Made by a program: the position numbers and the translations under genes
Assembly (NCBI GenBank): GCA_003508835.1
Contig: PUFA01000084.1
Span: 3,038,001-3,102,000 of the forward strand
Length of the DNA: 64,000 bases
DNA from: Eonycteris spelaea
Lineage: Eukaryota > Chordata > Mammalia > Chiroptera > Pteropodidae
Direction: 5' to 3'
Shown here: positions 22,595 to 34,859 of the stretch, in pieces
Position numbering within the stretch: position 1 is the first letter of the stretch
How the letters are laid out: every line of letters starts with the position of its first letter
The notes under the pieces: model-generated
Told to the model about the DNA's origin: nothing
Database searches by the model: none
Seen by the model: only the letters and a program-made list of their open reading frames with translations

Positions 22595-23510
22595 GTAGTT
22601 CCCTGTGAGGGCATTCTGGACAGATAAATTGCAAACTCTAGGCTCCAGATTTTATTCTCAGTGACTGTGTTAAATAGGCTGATATCTGGAAGGATATTGA
22701 GAGACCATCTAATCACCCATTTAAAAATACACAGAGCATGGTATAGGATATGACATTGTTTTCCTCTGATGGCTTTAGCTTAGCAACTTCATGGGAATAA
22801 TAGAAAAGAGAAGAGACTATCTATCGTTTCTGTCACCTAAAGTGCTGGCCCAAAAGATGAAACTCCCTTTCAGCCCCTGGAGCACTGAGCCCTGGGCTTG
22901 CTCTCTCATAGGCCCTGGTGAGCAACTTGCGTAAGAACAAACAAAAATCTCCCATGGTCCTGTCCAAGCTTGCCTTTAGCTGCACCGTGGGACCAAGAGG
23001 CTGTGGTCAGCTTTGAGAAGCTCCACTGCCATAGTCTGGGGAAGCCAAGGCAGGTGAGAATTCTTTGTAGGTGGATATCAGAGTAGTTCCAGTGGAAGGG
23101 AAGTTTGCATTTATCCCTGATTCCAGGTGAGGGTGAATCGCTCTCATGGGCTCACAACGTTAAAAGAAAGTTCCCCTAAAAAATTCCAAAGTATCATTTC
23201 CAAATTTTATGAGGCCCCTTCACATTGTTGATTTTCTTTTCTCAAGAACAATATTGTATTTCTCTGGATTTATTGCATACATCAGCAAATACTGAACCCC
23301 TAATGTTGACATCAGGTTATGCTGTAGAGAAAAAAACCTAGTCACCTCTCTGAGGATAGTTACCGAGTTCGGGCTCACTTAGTAGGTGATAAAGTCACTG
23401 CCTCATCATCCCACAGAACATGAGGGTAAACTGGGAGACATTGATTTGCCAGGCCTCTACAGAATATGTTGAAAGCATGGCTTATTTTTTAGGATACTAG
23501 AGAGTGATTT
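22595..23510. other. No gene recognised
   Basis: Unique-looking, of moderate GC around 22850-23150. No open frame of note and no repeat that I recognise. Confidence 0.55.
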
Positions 23511-23513
23511 CCA

Positions 23514-23528
23514 TTTTTTTACCAAAAT

Positions 23529-23579
<51 letters not shown>

Positions 23580-23599
23580 AAGAAAGAAAGAAAAAAAAA
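23514..23599. repeat. A46 run seeded by a palindrome
   Basis: T7-ACCA (23514-23524), an AAA spacer and TGGT-A7 (23528-23538) form an 11-bp-arm hairpin whose 3' arm merges into an uninterrupted run of 46 A (23532-23577), then GAAA units to 23599. No SINE or LINE body is recognisable upstream on the plus strand. Confidence 0.9.
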
Positions 23600-24688
23600 G
23601 GTAAATAACTAATTTCCAAAGTAAACCAAAATTTTCCCCTGGACCTGAACACCAGTCACTTTAGAGTAAACAGAGTTGGCTTCAGTAAAAATTAGGGAAA
23701 AAATGTAACGTGACAACCACAGTGACTCTAAACCATTGATTGATCTAAGACCTATTTTACACAGAATTATACATTAAAAAGAAGTATGAGACACAGGTCC
23801 AAACCTCTTTACTTTTAAAGTCATAAATAAGATTTTTTTCTTAAATTTATAAAAGCTACCTGACCTTTTAGTCATGAATTCTATGCCTCTGGCCTGGTGG
23901 AACAGCCAGGTTACTCCTCATTTGCCATCATTCCCTTATGTTTATCAATTGGTAGAAATCCTTATATAGGATCCAGAGAAATTTATACAGGCAAACCTGA
24001 TCTAGTATTAGTAAGACTATCCCACTGAGAAAGGTAGATCCTCAGATCTTTAGGTCATAAAGTATAAAACTGGATTTTAACATGCAGTTTATTCTAAGAA
24101 CTTTATAACTAATTAGGAGCCATGAGTCTTAGTATTTTCTGATACCAAGTACAATAGTTGTCACCATGTATTTATCATTAGAAAATCAGCACTTCATTTC
24201 CATTCAATGTGTACTATTTGCTCTGTGATTCCTTCCATCTGCTTGTCCATGTATGTGTGGTCTGTGGATGGAAGTGGGCTTGAGGAAAGAGGGGTAGAAT
24301 GGGAGGAAGATCACATGGGTGCGATCCTATTAGTCTGCTTGTTCTTGGGACATTTTTTCAATAACTGGTTCTTGAAAGAATGAATGTGTTTCTATATCTC
24401 CATCTTAAAAAGGAAAATCATTCTAGAAAAACTTGAACGAAGTGCTTTTTTTACCTTTAAATAAAAGCCAGGGAGAACTCAGGTCCAGACTTTTACTCAG
24501 TTGTTTGACTGTGCAGAGAGATAAAATGAGCAATGGCCACCGATACCTCAGGTTTGGTATTGAAAGTCCAGTTGGGTAAATGTGCTCACAAAGGTTCTCA
24601 TTGTGTATGCAGGCCTCTGCGCAAATAATAGATTATTTTCTAGTGATTCAAAATACAGGATTCAAGCATAGAAAAGTTTGCTGTGTAC
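23600..24688. other. No gene recognised
   Basis: Unassigned unique-looking DNA without notable frames. Confidence 0.55.
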
Positions 24689-24689
24689 A

Positions 24690-24838
24690 TACACTATATA
24701 AGATACTGTGCTAGACTCTGGGATTGGATAATTGAAAAAGATATTATCTCTGCTCTCAGGGACCTGATAATTAGAGAGACAAATGGGCATTTATAGAGAT
24801 AGCTATAATAAAAAGAAGCCAGGTGTGTTAAATGAGGA
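24690..24838 (-). mobile_element. L2 LINE fragment, left part
   Basis: Antisense L2: 'tactgtgctagactctggga', 'ttatctctgctctcaggga', 'cctgataattagagagaca'. The continuation appears at 25060-25140 beyond a microsatellite. Confidence 0.6.
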
Positions 24839-25040
24839 TACACATACACACACACACACACAACACACATACAAATACATATATATGTATATATGCATAT
24901 ACACACATACACATGGAGAGAATGTATAACTATATAGATATATGTATAACAATATATAGCATATAAAACATAATATATGGAATATGTATAAATATATGTA
25001 TAAAATATAGAGCATATAATGTATATTATATATAAAATAG
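24839..25040. repeat. (CA)n / (TA)-rich compound repeat
   Basis: CA units at 24840-24870 with a broken unit, then TATA/TGTA-rich sequence to about 25040. Open frames here give Tyr/Ile/Cys-rich artefacts. Confidence 0.9.
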
Positions 25041-25059
25041 TTTCCTAGAAGTGAACAGG

Positions 25060-25140
25060 TAAGTTCAGACTTCCTCCATGCCTCTGTCAAGCTTACATTT
25101 CAATGGAGAAAATCGGAGAGACAGAAGTCAAAATAAAAAT
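25060..25140 (-). mobile_element. L2-like fragment, right part
   Basis: 'gcctctgtcaagcttacatt' and 'tcaatggagaaaatcggaga' match the antisense L2 block 'ctcatggagcttacattctagtggggga', split here from 24690-24838 or from a second copy. Confidence 0.5.
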
Positions 25141-25144
25141 ATAA

Positions 25145-27585
25145 AAACCTTGAATTGACTTAATGGGCACACATATGTTTGTATGGCTATGTACAATAAG
25201 CACACACATGTGTATGTGTTATGGCATATTATGAGTATCTCAACATTAATCTTGTGTGGAAAAGTGGAGGCAAAATACAATAAGCTGTTACCTGTACTAA
25301 AAGGTGGTAGAATCTTTTAACAGATTTATAAAGATAAGCCATTGTGTTCCCCTTGATAATGGGAAGAACAAGCTACTCTCTTTTCTATTTTATTCTCCTT
25401 CCTCAACTAAGTGATTATCATGACAGCTCAATAACCGTGAGCCGAAGGGATGTTATGGCAGCCTATTTGGTATCTAGCCTACTGCTTCACAGGTACTAAA
25501 TGGCTAGTTAGCTATTTCTAGAGAAAGGGAGGTATTATAAGAACACCATTCTCATGTAATCACTAGGTCGTAGTGTTAGCTTAGTGATTAATAAATATAT
25601 ATTTTAAGTACTTAAAATTTTGTGTAGATAATAGAAACATCGCTATAAAAATAATTATGCATTAACAAACTGCTTTCATGGCAACCATTGACCAGTTATA
25701 TTATCATTCAAGTTTAACAGATGAGAAAGCTGAGACCAATGCGAGTATGTATGTCTTCCCTTGGGTTACATACAAAATTAATACATAAATCTTATCTTTG
25801 CCCTGATTCTATGCCATATCCCTACCAATCGTGGACTAACTCCAAAATCCTTCCCTTACATGAATGTTTAATATTCTTTTCACAGATCCTCCCTACATAA
25901 TCCTCTTGACACTATTTGGCTATTTAACTGTCCATGGCAAAATATACTTTTGTTAATAAAAATTCTAGACAAAATTTATAAGATGTGTACTAAATACAAT
26001 ATATTACTTTTTAACAAATTGATGAAAAGTAATTATACTAAAATGTTTTCCTTGTAATATTAAGTATATTTGTAAAGCATATTCAGTAAAACTGCACATC
26101 ATCTTCGTACTACCCGAATTGAGGAACAAATAAATTCTGCTTGAATGTCATTAGCAACAGTTTAGTTTAGAGTAGGGCCAAGCTCATTTTTTGGACAAGG
26201 AGAATTCATCTGTATGCGAACAGCATTTTACTTCCTTGCTAGATGCCTTCTGAGATGGGACCTTGAGATGTGAATACCTGAAATCCTTGCTCTTTTTACT
26301 GTTAGAAATGAACTCCTGTGCCACAGGATCTCATTGTCCTTCAGATATAGATGTATTTTAATTCATCATATATCTGTAACCTGATGTTGGCTCCAACTCT
26401 GAAATGCAAATCTCATTCCCCATGACCCCCACTGCCTCCTCAGAGGTGACTTAAAGAACATATAGACAATACCTCTGAAGATCTCTGCTTTCAAATGATC
26501 TAAAAGGTGAGGCTTTTTTTAATGTATGATTTCAATTCTGTTGCCATAGACCACTCTGACTTTCACAAGACACGTATAGGCCAGAGTACATTAAATTTGA
26601 TTAAAACTGTGGATTTTGTTTACACGTAGGAGAGAATTTTGAGCTCACTTAAACAGATGCCTTCACAACCCTGATACCAATCAGTGGAAAGTGCAGGGTA
26701 CGCTGCAAAAATCAATATACCATTTGCTTTGGACATTTCAAAAGAAAGATAGAGTTTCTGAAGTTAGAAATATGTTTGTCCTCAAATAATTCATTTTAGC
26801 TCTACTTCTAGAGCTCTCTTCTTAACTTTTTCTGTGTTCTTTTTTTTTCTTTTCTCCCTCCCCCCACCCCCACCATATTGATTAAATCAAGCATAAGCAA
26901 AATGAAGCCCCCAGTAGAGCACTGCTACTAGAACAGAGCAGGTACCGCAAAATATTAAATGGATGAGCACACAATATTTATCTTCTGCTATGATATGGGT
27001 CATATAATCTAGCAGCAAAGAGAAACACCAATCACCAGCATTTTTCAATGATTACATTATTTCTATCTAAGAAAGTACATTTTTTCAGTAACTGTGCCTT
27101 CTGACTCATATGCATAAAATATTTCAATTGTAAATAGTTTGATTACTGAAGTGTAAAGAGGGGAATGATTCAGTTTTGAGAACACAAATAAACAGAAAAA
27201 AAAAACTGTTAGGCAAAAAGCAGTAAGTTCAAAACAGTTGAGTAATACAAGTAACACCTTTGTTTTTTTCTTAGTGTAAAGAAATGTATTTTAATATTCA
27301 GTAGCTCACTGCCAGGCTGTATGTATGCCTCTATTTAAAATTTGTTTTTTTAGCTTATACTATTTTAAAAGTTCTGAAACACAGCTGTTTCTACCTTTGC
27401 AAAGAGTTAATCTTCCAATTTATGGTAATACCTGCCAAACAAAAAGGACTCTGGATTTTTTGACTATGGATTTTTTTTTTTTCTTGGCAAATATGGGTCA
27501 GAAAAAAAACCTAAATTCTAAAAAAGGTAAAACCACTCAGGAAAGTTTAAGCCATTGCTTTGAATTGTCCAGGTCACTGTATTAA
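25145..27585. other. No gene; scattered minor features
   Basis: A weak antisense MIR is possible at 25690-25790 ('taacagatgagaaagctgag'). A C-rich run at 26855-26874 gives a G-rich minus strand. The rest is unassigned. Frames at 27063-27257 and 27325-27585 are not coding-like. Confidence 0.5.
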
Positions 27586-27589
27586 TCGT

Positions 27590-28020
27590 AATCATTTCAC
27601 TGTTAGCTCATATGCCACATTGTCCTGTCTTTTAGATAAGCAATGGTACCATTTCTGTAAGATTTAGGTACCATTCTGTAGTAATTAAAAAATGCATATG
27701 TACATGGATACTGCAGTGAGCATATTTTTAAGTAGCATATTTTTTATTCAAATGTCTTTTATTTTTGATAGGAATGTTTGCAAAACTATTTTCAGAATAG
27801 AAGCAATTATTATCCCCTGTTAACTTGAACAATTGGTCAGTTGTGTTTCTTTAAACCATTTCTCAGTTATTTAATATATAAAATTGTTGATAATGTAGGC
27901 AAAGAGAAAGACTATTATATAAAATGGAATTTACAGGCCATATTATTTTGATGGGCTATTTGGTTTGATTTCATCATACATACTTTGTCAAATCTTTATT
28001 TACCTTGCTTGCTTAGATAA
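27590..28020. promoter_or_regulatory. Candidate conserved regulatory block
   Basis: A repeat-free AT-rich block with AGATAAG (27634-27640, GATA type), TAATTA (27682-27687, homeodomain core) and ATGCATAT (27692-27699, octamer-like). It also has a near-direct repeat GGTACCATTTCTGTA (27645-27659) and GGTACCATTCTGTA (27667-27680) at a 22-base step, about two helical turns. Function inferred only. Confidence 0.3.
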
Positions 28021-28184
28021 ACCCAAATGACATAGGTGCCCCATAGTAGAAAAAGATGTGTATAAAAAAAAAAAAATCCATCCTAAATCCTTTGGTTGAT
28101 TAGACAGGGCAAATATTTTCAATCTTAAATAGGCTTGCAGTGGAAATCCTACTATGACATGAATCCCTCCTTACGGAAATTTCG

Positions 28185-28320
28185 TTCAGCAAACACTTCC
28201 ACTGCCTTCGTGTGTACAGTCTATTGCGTGCTCTGCATGAGACACCATACAAAGAAATTCAGGACATGAGCACTCTTGTTACATTTCTGAGAGTTCAATG
28301 GCTGGTAAACATTTCGATTT
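28185..28320 (-). mobile_element. L2-like fragment
   Basis: 'gttcagcaaacacttccact' and 'gcgtgctctgcatgagacac' with later 'aggacatgagcactctt' weakly follow an antisense L2 3' end. Confidence 0.35.
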
Positions 28321-28324
28321 CTGT

Positions 28325-29130
28325 ATTCCAGGTGGGAAAATAGAATTTAACTTGTCAAAAATTTTGTGTAATTCAGCAGATGGAATTGCAAGGCTATGTG
28401 CCATAAGATCCAATCATGCTATTAAAAATAACATTTTAAAGTACAGGGATTTTGATAAGTAAGCCCACTGAAAACCTAGTGCCCAAGAAAAATGTTTTCT
28501 AGACATTTTTCTCAGGACCTGTGAATGGGCTAGCATTCAATTAAATTTACCTAATTTTAAATTAATAAGTGAAAGAATGGACTAATCAGCTTATCAATAA
28601 AATAGTTTTATTATTATTCCTAGACAAAAACTGACCTCGATATTATTGGGAGGAGTGGATGGCTAACTAAAGCAATTTTTATACATACTCTGTTACAGTC
28701 AGTGTTGATCCCTACTATTAGCAGCAAGAAAAGACAAATTTGAGGATTTGGATTTTCCTCCCACCATGGTTAACATGCACTCAGTCACTGCGGCTTCGCA
28801 GATCTCCTTCAAAGACCTGTTTATTGGTATTGCCACATTTATAGAGCATTTATAGAGTCTACATTCTATGAGAATTAAATATATGTGTGAATAAATATGT
28901 GTGAATTAAAGAGAATCAATCCATAATTCTCATGTGAATGAGAAATATATATGTGAAAAAATGAATCAATATGTTTATGTCTGTGTCCATGAGTGAGAGA
29001 GAGAGAGAGTGATAAGCTGAGAAGGAAGATGCCCTTTTTTCCTAATAATAATTTATATCTGGGGCAGGATAAATATGTATGATATATTCTTAGATGGCTT
29101 TAATAGTGAGTTTTTAATTTATTATAGATA
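28325..29130. other. No gene recognised
   Basis: Unassigned. A short (GA)n occurs at about 28992-29010. Confidence 0.55.
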
Positions 29131-29134
29131 GCAG

Positions 29135-29365
29135 CAGTTAAAAGAATGAGTTTTGACATGAGATAGGCTTGAATTCAAATTCTATCCTGTTCTTTACTAA
29201 AAGCTGATATGGGCAAATTCATTAACCTCACCAACTCTCTGTGTTCTTATATGTAAAGTGGGGTAATAAAAGTACTTTCTTATAGGTTTATTGAGAGTGT
29301 TAAATAAAGGAATGCATGTAAAACATGAAAAATAGTCACCACTCAAAAGCTTTAGTTATTGGTAG
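29135..29365 (+). mobile_element. MIR SINE, near complete
   Basis: Sense MIR: 'gcttgaattcaaattctatc', 'atgggcaaattcattaacct', 'ctctctgtgttcttatatgt', 'aagtggggtaataaaagta', 'tataggtttattgagagtgt', 'ctcaaaagctttagttatt'. Confidence 0.85.
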
Positions 29366-29534
29366 TAGAAGTACTAGAGGAAAAAATATTTTCAGTGTTT
29401 ATGGAAGTGAAGAGTTTTCTTTTCCCTTTAATAAGAACCCAGTAAAATCTAATTATCGAGAGGATTAAGAGTAACACAGTGGTGAAAGAAGAATTGTACA
29501 CCACATTGACAACCCAGACGTTGTTCATCTGTGC

Positions 29535-29832
29535 ATAATTTTAAATAAATGTTAGTTGTGCATCTGCTGTGTGCCAGGCCGTGCTTATTGCTACCACTAG
29601 GGATGAAAGAATGAACATGAGAAACACAATCTCTAATTTAAAGAGTCAACAGAGCAGTTGTGAAGACATGTATTTTAAACCACCAAATAAATAAAATAAT
29701 TAGAAACAGTGGTACGTACTGTAAAAAAACAAACAGAACTCTGAGGTAGAGAATAAAGTGCTTTGGGCAGAGGAATCAAAGAAGGCCTCCCTCAGGAGGT
29801 GACTGTCAAGCCAATATTCAGAGGATGAGAAA
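29535..29832 (-). mobile_element. L2 LINE 3' region
   Basis: Antisense L2: 'catctgctgtgtgccaggcc', 'cactagggatgaaagaatga', 'aaataaataaaataattag', 'gaaggcctccctcaggaggt', 'gactgtcaagccaatatt'. The blocks follow the consensus order. Confidence 0.8.
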
Positions 29833-29834
29833 GG

Positions 29835-31475
29835 GCCTGTCATATGCAAGGCAGAGGTACCCAGAATGTGAAGGCGAAATGCATGTGGTTAACTTCATCA
29901 TCCTCACTAGCAGCAGCAGTATCAAATTGTCCTGCTGTAGATTAAGGGTTGTGATTTTGATAAGTTCATGCTCATTTAGATTTATTTTTATCACCAAACT
30001 AACTGGTATTTTAAGAAGTTATAAACTGAATGATTTCATCATTTTTTGAACAGAGTCATTTATGTGCTTTAAAAAACAAACTTAAGAGCAACAAAACTTG
30101 TTGGCTTCTTATTTTGAGATTTAATGTAATATAACCAAATGTGCATGATACCCCATGGTCATTAATCCTTGTAAAGGGAGAGGCAGGACCTAAAAATAAT
30201 AATACTATAAGTAGATATTAGGTTAGGAAGCTGTGAAATAGACATTAGGGGACCCACAGTAGTATATTCTCTCTGTTTTATATTATACGGTATCTGGGTC
30301 ATCATAAACTACCCAGAATAAAATTTTTGTCTTTAGAGAGCCACATTTAGGTCGGCCACTTTCCGCTGGGATGCTAGATTGCCCTTGGGAAGATGCACCA
30401 CGGCAGGATGAAGACCAATGTGCCTTTGGAAATAGAAGGAGAAAAAGGAATTGGATTCAGAGATAATACCCCATCTAACTTAAAATATGAAAAGTTCAAT
30501 AACTCCACAAAAACCTCCTAAAACCTAATAGCATTTCTAATAGCTCTTCTGAAATACCCACCCTCCCCTCAGGATCTAGCAATTTTCCCAGAGTTATGTG
30601 AAATACGTTTTCAAAAAGTATCGTCTACCAGTGCTTTTTCTACCCTTTTATTTCCACACCACACCTGTAAGATTGTTTCACCTCTATAGCCCGTTCTCGT
30701 AAATACATTCAGCTCTCAATTACCTTCACCAATGAAGGGGAGCATTAGTGCAGATAATTGAAATTGGTGAATAATCTGCTCCACTGGGCTGTAGCCAGCT
30801 CCTTCTACCCAGGCTGGACACTTTCTTGTGGGAAGTGAAGTCTGGGCCTTTTCTCTGGGAAACAGTTTTACCTGAGAAAAGATCTTGTTTCCCACCAGTC
30901 TCGTGAGATTATAATCAGGTCTACATGCCTGAAGACTTCTCAAGTGTTCTTGGAATAGCTGCATGTCACTCAACTCCAAAGACCTTCATCTAGATCAGAA
31001 ATTGGGTATTGTAGAGGCAAAGATGAGTTGTTTAAGAGCTGGAGGTGACTGGGCAAGTGGACATCAACTAGACACATCAACATCTATACAATTTATCATA
31101 AACCTATGACTTAATTCTGCTGCGAAACTGAGGCACCGATCTAGCATGCCTCCTTTATGATTTTTCTATCACAGGGTATCACAGAACAGCTATTAGTATC
31201 TTTGGCATTTCTCTCCTTGAGGAGTGTCAACAGAGGCTATCCAAGTTTTAATGTACTCTTTAAAAAATAATTAATGTCAAAAGTTCTCAAGACAGAACAG
31301 CCTCTTTTTTTGAGACGGAGAGATTCTGGGTGGTGATGAGACATAGAAGCAAAGGATGCTGATCTGAAGTGCTCAAGGGGAGACTCGTGATTCAATCAAA
31401 CCTGGCAAGCAGAGCTGAGTCCATTGTAAAGATCATCACAACCCTAAGACTGAGCTCATGCAGACTGTGGGATCG
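29835..31475. other. No gene; possible conserved patch
   Basis: 29870-30200 is repeat-free with homeodomain-like AT motifs and could be a conserved element. 30716-30979 (minus) has an 87-codon frame followed by CAG|GTAAAA-type donor-like context, but no recognised domain. The remainder is unassigned. Confidence 0.4.
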
Positions 31476-31479
31476 ATCA

Positions 31480-31770
31480 GAACCTTTTCCCTTCTTTCCA
31501 GCTGCTCTCCATCTGCTGCTGTGCTATCTTTATCTTTTTCTCATCTCTGTCTAACTTTATTTGACTTTACATATCTTTCTCTTATTATTCTTCCTTGCTT
31601 TTCTTCCTTTTGGATTTTGTCTTTTGTTTACCTCCCTGATTCTCATTTTGTATGCTCCCTCTTTCTTTTATGAATTTTTTTACCTTTTAATTCACTCCAA
31701 AAATCTTATTTTAATACCTCGCTTAGCTTCCCACCCTTTTCTTCAATTTCCTCACTCCCTTCTGCCCTAA
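31480..31770. repeat. Pyrimidine-biased tract
   Basis: The plus strand is strongly T/C-biased for nearly 300 bases without simple periodicity. Three overlapping plus-strand frames (31369-31554, 31458-31673, 31561-31770) result from this bias and encode Leu/Phe/Ser-rich peptides. Confidence 0.75.
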
Positions 31771-32130
31771 CATTCTGCATTCTGATTATATGCCATATGT
31801 ATAACAAGGTAGACAGATGCTTTGCTGTTAAACTAAAGGGCTTTTTAATCTACCAGAACAGAAAACCACAGCTTTCTTTTTGTTTTGGGACATCAGCAAT
31901 TCATGGCAAAGGGCTTAGGAATACAAATGAGGGTTTTCCTTCAAGCAGCATGGAGTCTCAGCATGTCTCTTTTACTCTCCCCTTATTTTCCTTGATCTGC
32001 AAAGTAAAAACTTGCACATGTGATGTATTCATAAATACCACTAATGACTCTTAGATCTCTACATACACGGTGTTTTCACCAGTGGAAGCAGCTGTCATAC
32101 ATACATAACTGTCAATGCATTTTACCTGTT
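31771..32130. other. Unassigned DNA
   Basis: The 85-codon frame at 31797-32054 has no recognisable domain. Confidence 0.5.
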
Positions 32131-32170
32131 TATTCATACACACATGTGTGTATTCATACACACATGTGTT
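32131..32170. repeat. 20-bp tandem duplication
   Basis: Two head-to-tail copies of TATTCATACACACATGTGTG (32131-32150 and 32151-32170) differing at the last base. Each contains the palindrome ACACATGTGT. Confidence 0.95.
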
Positions 32171-33265
32171 TTTAAAAATCTGGGGCCATTGACTGTGTTT
32201 ATTCTGATGGAAATTTAGCAGTTACAATTCCTCAAAACTGTATCCAAATTGAAGGGTCTTAATTTCTTTCTGGCATTCTATTTGCTATGTGGCATGTCTT
32301 TCAAGTAGACAGAAAAGGCATAAAGACGGCCTGCCATTCTACATAGCCAGGTTAGGTCATGCCTAAGGTGCCATTTCTGACAGCCATTAATTATCATGTA
32401 GGGTTCTCCTGATGCTAGCCCGGATACAAAAGAAACATGTGGGAAGAGCCAGCAGGACAGGCCACCATATAAAGATTGCTCTGACCACATTGTATATTTG
32501 GAGGGGAGCCCTTGCAGTAGAAGTCAGTTTCCAACTCTCTTTGGGGTGGGTGGTCCATCTGCCACAGTGATGGGGCCCCATGACTGCTTGGACAACAATT
32601 AACAGCATGGAGTTAAGGATAAGGTCGCTGTAGAGTCAGGGTTTCCATGCTATACCCAGAACCTTTCATGTGGAGCGTATATCCCCAAGTCACCAAAACT
32701 CTGATGGAAATTCAACTAAGATGACATTTCTGAGTCCTTCAAACCTTTCTGTGCTTACAATTTCAGCAAAAGTGCTTGATACTTTGACCTTCACGTGAAA
32801 TTTCACTAGTTGCAAGTGTCTGGTGTGCCTCTCTCTTTTTTCTCTGCTATGTGGGTGTCTCCTGACTCTACTAACTTAGGAGCCTTCACTCACTAGCAGT
32901 GCTGGGACACCATCAATCCCATTCTCCTGTAAGAAGTTGCACCAAAGGTCTTGCCGGCAGGAGTCCAGCTGACCCCACTGGCTCTTTGTACATATATCAT
33001 TGCTGAGTATAAGGAAGGCATATGTTACATGGTGGTTTGGAGTTTTTCTAACTTGTGCAAAATCGCCACCAACGTTGGAAAATGCAATCTTACAGTGCTT
33101 ACCTCTGACTTTCTGTCAAAGCAAGTTCTCATCAAATCATCCAGTCATGAATTTCTTTAAACCGAGTGATATTTTTCTTGACTGTGCTTTACTCTCTGCA
33201 AACATTTTTACCTGTTTCAGCTTCATACTTGGCATTCACAACATGGGTTTTTATTTGTTTTGTGT
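32171..33265. other. No gene recognised
   Basis: Moderate GC between 32440 and 33000. Opposite-strand and same-strand frames (32278-32490, 32387-32608 minus; 32951-33160, 33000-33383 plus) show no domain. The 127-codon frame from 33000 begins with TTG and runs into a T-rich repeat. Confidence 0.5.
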
Positions 33266-33269
33266 AGGT

Positions 33270-33300
33270 TTTTTGGTTTTTTTGTTTGTTTGTTTGTTTT
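33270..33300. repeat. (TTTG)n simple repeat
   Basis: T-rich run with TTTG units. Confidence 0.85.
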
Positions 33301-34855
33301 GCTACTGCATGACTTTCTCTAAACACTCCATGAACAGAATAGATCATTTAGTAGTTTTCGTATTTTATAGATGTGGAAACTGAGAAGTAGGTAAAGAAAT
33401 AGACTTTCCCACAGAGAGATTCAAATAAATGATTACAATTGAACAGCCAGTTATATTACTTTTTTTCTTTTTTCCGTAGATGAAGAGAAAAGTTTCTCTT
33501 TTCATATGTGGTTTGGAATTCTCTCAAAGCAGGTGCTGTGGGACTGAGACAGAAAAGGCCACCTGTTATGGAGGTGACATGGGTCAGAAGATAATTCTCA
33601 GCTGTTCAAACAAATAAATGTCAACACCACAGGTCACTTCTTCTACCTGCTCTTTATGTCCATAGCACCCTGCCGTGTTGCTGAGCCATTTACCCATTTT
33701 TAATTGAGCAGATCTGGCCTTTTTCTGCCTGTACCTTTTTGGCTTGTTCCTGCTATAGTTAACAATTAATGCTATGATAGAAATGAATGGCTGCTACCTG
33801 AGCCAAAGTTCATTTGCAAAAAGAGGGCTTGTGCTAGAACTTGCAGATGCTATGGAAAGCCAACATGTGAGAATGAGACCGGCCAGGATTGCAAAAGGAG
33901 AGCAGGGACTACTTCCCACCTGTGACTTGGCAGAGCACACTACACGGTAGAATTCATAGCTATTGTCTCTCTCACAAAGAAGCCTCTCTGGTCAGTAGGG
34001 AGGCCCAGGAAATCATGCCCTCAGCTTTTTAAGAACAGAAGAATATGTGACATGAAGAGACCCAGCTCTCTGGATCTGGTTCTTTTTACACAGCAAGAGG
34101 CCAGTGAAATCCAAAAACTGGACCCGTTTCACAGCATAGTAAGAGGCATTCTCACCTTGCCAGGAGCCAGCAGTCTCCCCATGGAGCAAAACCACCAAGT
34201 CACAGATTTCTTACCTCACTAAGCTATTCTGGTCACTTTGAGTTAGCTTTCTCTTCACCATTCCTCTTCATGGAAGCTTTTTCCACCCCCACACACTTCA
34301 CAACTTCTGTTCACTTTAAAAGTTTTTTTTTTTTTTTTTTTTTTAGTTCTTTTGTTAAGATCATTTCTCTTCAAGTCTTTCAAAGCTTCTTTGAGGATTC
34401 TCAGAGACACAAAGAAACTCCTTCTTTATTGTATTCTTGGTTATTTCAAGGAGGTAGCTGAGAACAAGATCTGTGGGTGCCTGTGGGCTCATGGCCCCCT
34501 GCATCAGGGTGTGCTGGCGCTGGCCTGCAAGTGTACATGGGTTTGTCATGGCACTGCTGATTGATCCAGGACACATAACCTGTGGGGTCTAAGGAAAGAC
34601 AGATTCTCATTCTTGTATTGCACTTGTTTGTCATCGTAACCTTGTAGAAGTTATATCACCAATCTTCTCTGTAAGATCAAGATAATACACTGCTTATCTA
34701 GCTTCATTTTTATCCCCCACAAGTAAAAGGAATATCTCCCTTATTGTTTTGGTTATTCTATTGCCTGATTTTAAATCCTCTCTGAGTAGATATACAGTGC
34801 TTAAACACATCCTTTTTTGGATTCTCACACACCCATTTAAGCACGGAATTCTGCT
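33301..34855. other. No gene recognised
   Basis: A T22 run lies at 34323-34344 without a recognisable retroposon body. 33640-33700 weakly recalls L2 ('ctttatgtccatagcaccct'). Overlapping frames on both strands at 34352-34634 are not recognisable proteins. Confidence 0.5.
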
Positions 34856-34859
34856 ACAT

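Noticed and set aside
30716..30979. 87-codon minus frame with donor-like CAG|GTAAAA as a coding exon
   Set aside because: No matching acceptor that I could support, no recognised domain, and no neighbouring exons.
33000..33383. 127-codon plus-strand frame
   Set aside because: Starts with TTG, not ATG, and ends in a T/G simple repeat coding Phe/Val/Leu; no splice context.
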